Assembly: GCA_021811525.1 (NCBI GenBank)
Contig: JAJZOK010000050.1
Location: 1 to 63,365 of the forward strand
DNA length: 63,365 bases
Reading direction: 5' to 3'
From: Thermoplasmata archaeon
GTDB taxonomy: Archaea; Thermoplasmatota; Thermoplasmata; Thermoplasmatales; Thermoplasmataceae
The translations under genes and the position numbers were made by a program. The notes under the pieces are model-generated. The model was not told the origin of the DNA, made no database searches, and worked only from the letters and a program-made list of their open reading frames with translations. Shown one piece after another: positions 60,699-63,365 of this stretch (positions are counted from its first letter, which is position 1; each line of letters opens with the position of its first letter).

Positions 60699-63365
60699 AT
60701 GGCTTACAAAATCAGCATTGATGGATCGGCTTTTGATGCGCAGAATGGACAAAGCGTCCTGGATGTGGCAAAAGCAAATGGGATTGAAGTGCCCAATCTC
60801 TGCTCATACTCTGGACATGACAATGGTGTTTGCAGGCTCTGCATGGTGGAAACGGGAAACCCGCCAAGGTTGGTTCCCTCTTGCTCTACCATGGCCACCG
60901 AAAACATAGAAGTCAGGACAAAGTCACCCTTGCTGGAAGATTACAGGAACGGGCTCCTAAGCATTATTATGAAGGAGCATCCTGAACATACCGGATCAGA
61001 TAGTGAAAAATGCAAACTTGAAGACTACGGGAAAGAGTACCATATTGATGTAAAAAGGCCAACTGCAAGTTTTGAGGTTTCCATGGATTCTAGCCACCCC
61101 GGCATTTCATATGATCCGTCAAAGTGCATCCTCTGCAGGAAGTGCGTTATAGCATGCGACTATGACCAGGTGAATGAAGTCATTTCAGTTTCCGGCCGGG
61201 GACAGGGAACAAGGATTGCTTTTGACATGGATATACCTATGGGTGAATCGAGCTGCGCAAGCTGTGGTGCGTGCGTGGATGCCTGCCCCACTGGCGCTTT
61301 GATAGAAAAGGGCTGGGAGCCCGCTGAACGCACTGCAGTAACTATTTGCCCATATTGTGCAGTGGGATGTTCTGTTGAATATGGAATCAGCGGTGGAAGA
61401 ATAGTGTGGGCTAGAGGCTATGACAAGAGTGATGTCAATAGCGGGAAACTTTGCGTTAAAGGAAAGTTCGGATTTGAGTTTGAAATGAGCAGTGACAGGC
61501 TCACCGCTCCCCTTGTGAGAAGAAACCTCAAGGAAAGGACTCCCCTCAATGGAAGAAGCATTGAAGATGTCTTCCGCCGGGCCACATGGGATGAAGCCCT
61601 TGACATTATGGCCATGGAAATAGAGAAAGCAAGGGACTTCCATGGAAGGCAATCTGTGGGAGGCATTGCTTGCGACAGGGCCACAAACGAAGATGTGTTT
61701 GCTTTCCAGAAATTCATGAGAGCCGCTGTGGGTACAGACAACGTGGACCAGTCAGCCACCCTCTGCCATGCCCCTTCCGCTGCTATGCTGTCATATGCAA
61801 CTGGTGCAGGTGCATCCACCAACTCCATGAAGGACGTGAAAGCCGCGAAGACCATACTAATGGTGGGTTCAAACGTGGATCGGGCTCATCCAGTCCTTTC
61901 TTCTGAAATCAAGAAAGCGGCCAGGAAAGGTGCGAACCTGATTGTTGTTGATCCAAGACGCGTTGAACTTTCAAGGCTTTCAGACATGCACCTACAGCTG
62001 AAACCTGGAACGGACGCAGTATTGTTCTCCGCTATGGCAAAGTACATTCTGGACAATGAACTGGCTGACCTGACTTTCATCTCTGAAAGAACTGAAGGCT
62101 TTGATTCTTACCGGGAAAGCCTTGCACCTTTCACTTTAAAATATGCATCCATGGTAAGCGGCATTAATGAGGATTTGATAAGGGAAGTTGCTACCACCTA
62201 TGCGACAGAAAAACCTTCCATAATATTCTGGACTCTTGGAATCACAGAGCATGAGAATGGCTCTGATAATGTATCTTCACTGATCAATCTTGCACTGATA
62301 ACCGGAAACGTAGGCAAACCGGGATCCGGACTAAGTCCCATCAGGGGCCAGAACAACGTGCAGGGTGGAGCTGATATGGGCTCAGTTGCAGGCTCACTTC
62401 CCGGATACCAGCCCTTTTTTGACCAGAAGACCCGGGAAAAATTCCAGAATGCCTGGGCTTCGGAATTGCCTGAATTCCAGGGATGGAAGAGCACTGAAAT
62501 GATTGATGCGGCAAGAAGAGGCATGCTGAAGTTTCTTTATATTTCAGGGGAAAATTCTGTTAGATCACACCCTGACACTTCAGGCACTATTGCCGCCCTG
62601 GAGAAGCTTGATTTCCTCGCTGTGCAGGACATATTCATGACTGAGACTGCCGAATATGCAGACATAGTTCTTCCGGCTGCATCATCCTTTGAAAAGAGCG
62701 GGACGTTCACAAACACAGAGCGGCGAGTGCAGTTGGTAAACAAGATACTTGAACCTCCTGGCGAAGCAAGGCCGGACTGGCAAATTTACTCTGAACTCGC
62801 AGAAAGGCTGAATTACGACATGAATTTCAGTTCCAGTTCAGGGATAATGGAAGAAATTTCTTCTCTGATTCCATCATATGCCGGCATCAGCCATGGGCGC
62901 CTTAAGGAGAGGGGACTTCAGTGGCCGGTTAAAGATCAGCATCATAAGGGCACTGAACTGCTCCACACTGACTCGTTCATTAGAGGCAAGGGAAGGTTCA
63001 GGATCATCTCATGGAGGGAGAAAGATCCCTCAGAGCTGCATACCTACCCATATTCTCTTATCATAGGGAGGCAGAGGGAACATTACCACACAGCCACCAT
63101 GACATCGAGATCAAAGGTAATTGAGCTTGTGGAAGGTGGTGGCAACATTGAGATGAATCCTTCGGATATGCGGAAAGAGCACTTTCTTGAAGGGGAGGAA
63201 ATTGTTCTTGAGTCCAAGGCTGGCAAAATCCAGGGGAAAGTGAGATCCAATGATGATCTCCCCTCTGGTGTCCTTTTCACCACTTTCCATTACCATGACC
63301 TTCCCACAAACGTGTTGACTCCGCCCACATTCGATCCGCCTACGAAGACGCCTGCTTACAAGGAT
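60699..63365 (+). CDS. fdhA: formate-dehydrogenase-type molybdopterin catalytic subunit, 3' end cut by the window
   Basis: 889 codons open to the last base; the closing TNVLTPPTFDPPTKTPAYKD is close to the usual C-terminus, so few residues are missing. The N-terminal [2Fe-2S] domain has CRLC; next a NuoG-like segment KEHPEHTGSDSEKCKLEDYG has lost two of the three Cys of the usual HxxxCxxCxxxxxC site. Two ferredoxin clusters follow (CILCRKCVIAC at 143, CASCGACVDACP at 186), then the FDH cluster CPYCAVGC (217) and the active-site TLCHAP with Cys356 where selenocysteine occurs in some enzymes. It would oxidise formate (or reduce CO2) with electrons passing to the NuoEF fusion encoded immediately upstream. 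Confidence 0.9.
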   Translation, partial: MAYKISIDGSAFDAQNGQSVLDVAKANGIEVPNLCSYSGHDNGVCRLCMVETGNPPRLVPSCSTMATENIEVRTKSPLLEDYRNGLLSIIMKEHPEHTGSDSEKCKLEDYGKEYHIDVKRPTASFEVSMDSSHPGISYDPSKCILCRKCVIACDYDQVNEVISVSGRGQGTRIAFDMDIPMGESSCASCGACVDACPTGALIEKGWEPAERTAVTICPYCAVGCSVEYGISGGRIVWARGYDKSDVNSGKLCVKGKFGFEFEMSSDRLTAPLVRRNLKERTPLNGRSIEDVFRRATWDEALDIMAMEIEKARDFHGRQSVGGIACDRATNEDVFAFQKFMRAAVGTDNVDQSATLCHAPSAAMLSYATGAGASTNSMKDVKAAKTILMVGSNVDRAHPVLSSEIKKAARKGANLIVVDPRRVELSRLSDMHLQLKPGTDAVLFSAMAKYILDNELADLTFISERTEGFDSYRESLAPFTLKYASMVSGINEDLIREVATTYATEKPSIIFWTLGITEHENGSDNVSSLINLALITGNVGKPGSGLSPIRGQNNVQGGADMGSVAGSLPGYQPFFDQKTREKFQNAWASELPEFQGWKSTEMIDAARRGMLKFLYISGENSVRSHPDTSGTIAALEKLDFLAVQDIFMTETAEYADIVLPAASSFEKSGTFTNTERRVQLVNKILEPPGEARPDWQIYSELAERLNYDMNFSSSSGIMEEISSLIPSYAGISHGRLKERGLQWPVKDQHHKGTELLHTDSFIRGKGRFRIISWREKDPSELHTYPYSLIIGRQREHYHTATMTSRSKVIELVEGGGNIEMNPSDMRKEHFLEGEEIVLESKAGKIQGKVRSNDDLPSGVLFTTFHYHDLPTNVLTPPTFDPPTKTPAYKD

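Noticed and set aside
1..63365. CRISPR arrays, insertion sequences or prophage
   Set aside because: No regularly spaced repeats, transposase motifs or phage structural genes were seen while reading both strands.

Overview
The window reads as chromosome of a wall-less acidophilic euryarchaeon of the order Thermoplasmatales; I cannot fix the genus. Support comes from archaeal ether-lipid genes (GGGP synthase, UbiA-type DGGGP synthase), class II HMG-CoA reductase, aIF2-beta, S8e, SRP19, PriL, RNase P Rpp21, an HTH-riboflavin kinase fusion, a tricorn-associated proline iminopeptidase and an alkyltransferase-endonuclease V fusion of a kind known from Ferroplasma. Many genes have a TATA-like octamer centred about 26 nt before the start codon, meaning leaderless transcripts, and TTG/GTG starts with 4-nt TTGA, GTGA or ATGA overlaps are common. 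No insertion sequence, CRISPR array, rRNA or integrase was seen.

Layout. 0.1-4.1 kb: a thioesterase, then a three-gene cassette resembling the core of a type IV secretion / Ced-Ted DNA-transfer machine (VirB2-like two-TM pilin, VirB6/CedA-like membrane protein, VirB3-VirB4/CedB-like ATPase). 4.1-6.2 kb: small membrane protein and an ABC-2 exporter. 6.3-12.8 kb: pterin aldolase mptD, a THEP1-like NTPase with a damaged P-loop, trm1, two ether-lipid genes, purS, purL and a small unknown. 12.8-14.5 kb (minus): aIF2-beta, a PIN protein and HTH-RibK. 14.75-16.0 kb: a tandem ribbon-helix-helix regulator with a palindrome at its promoter, followed by what looks like a degenerate FtsZ-like protein. 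16-24.5 kb: pyrBI, HMG-CoA reductase, TPR protein, DUF2240, peroxiredoxin, Dph6-like ligase, purB with a linked unknown, tandem UspA protein. 24.6-27.6 kb: four-subunit 2-oxoacid:ferredoxin oxidoreductase. 27.7-32.2 kb (minus): kdpFABC including a 29-residue KdpF. 32.2-34.5 kb: Elp3, adenosine-specific kinase and tRNA-Arg(CCG). 34.6-42.6 kb: membrane proteins, hydrolase, malic enzyme, three of the window's acetyltransferases, a polyprenol-kinase-like protein, S8e and SRP19. 42.6-47.7 kb: priL-pepQ, queE, pyrC, phosphoglycolate phosphatase, rnp4. 48-51.2 kb: amino-acid permease with a strong 5' hairpin, a PuuE-like deacetylase and a cyclase-family hydrolase. 51.2-58.9 kb: orphan membrane protein, large MMPL transporter, alkyltransferase-EndoV fusion, surface DUF4382 protein, proline iminopeptidase. 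59.1 kb to the end: NuoE-NuoF fusion and a molybdopterin formate-dehydrogenase-type catalytic subunit that runs off the window.

How the parts fit: central housekeeping (purine, pyrimidine, isoprenoid, translation) is interleaved with redox carbon metabolism (2-oxoacid oxidoreductase, malic enzyme, formate/NAD(P) oxidoreductase), potassium uptake and cell-surface transport suited to acid. The two places most worth following are the DNA-transfer-like cassette at the left end and the RHH/FtsZ-like pair near 15 kb.

No gap reaches 300 nt. The longer ones (14543-14809, 20022-20290, 23434-23716, 47719-47972, 51207-51475) carry promoters and the elements listed; otherwise I see nothing in them. Positions 1-141 hold no recognisable gene.
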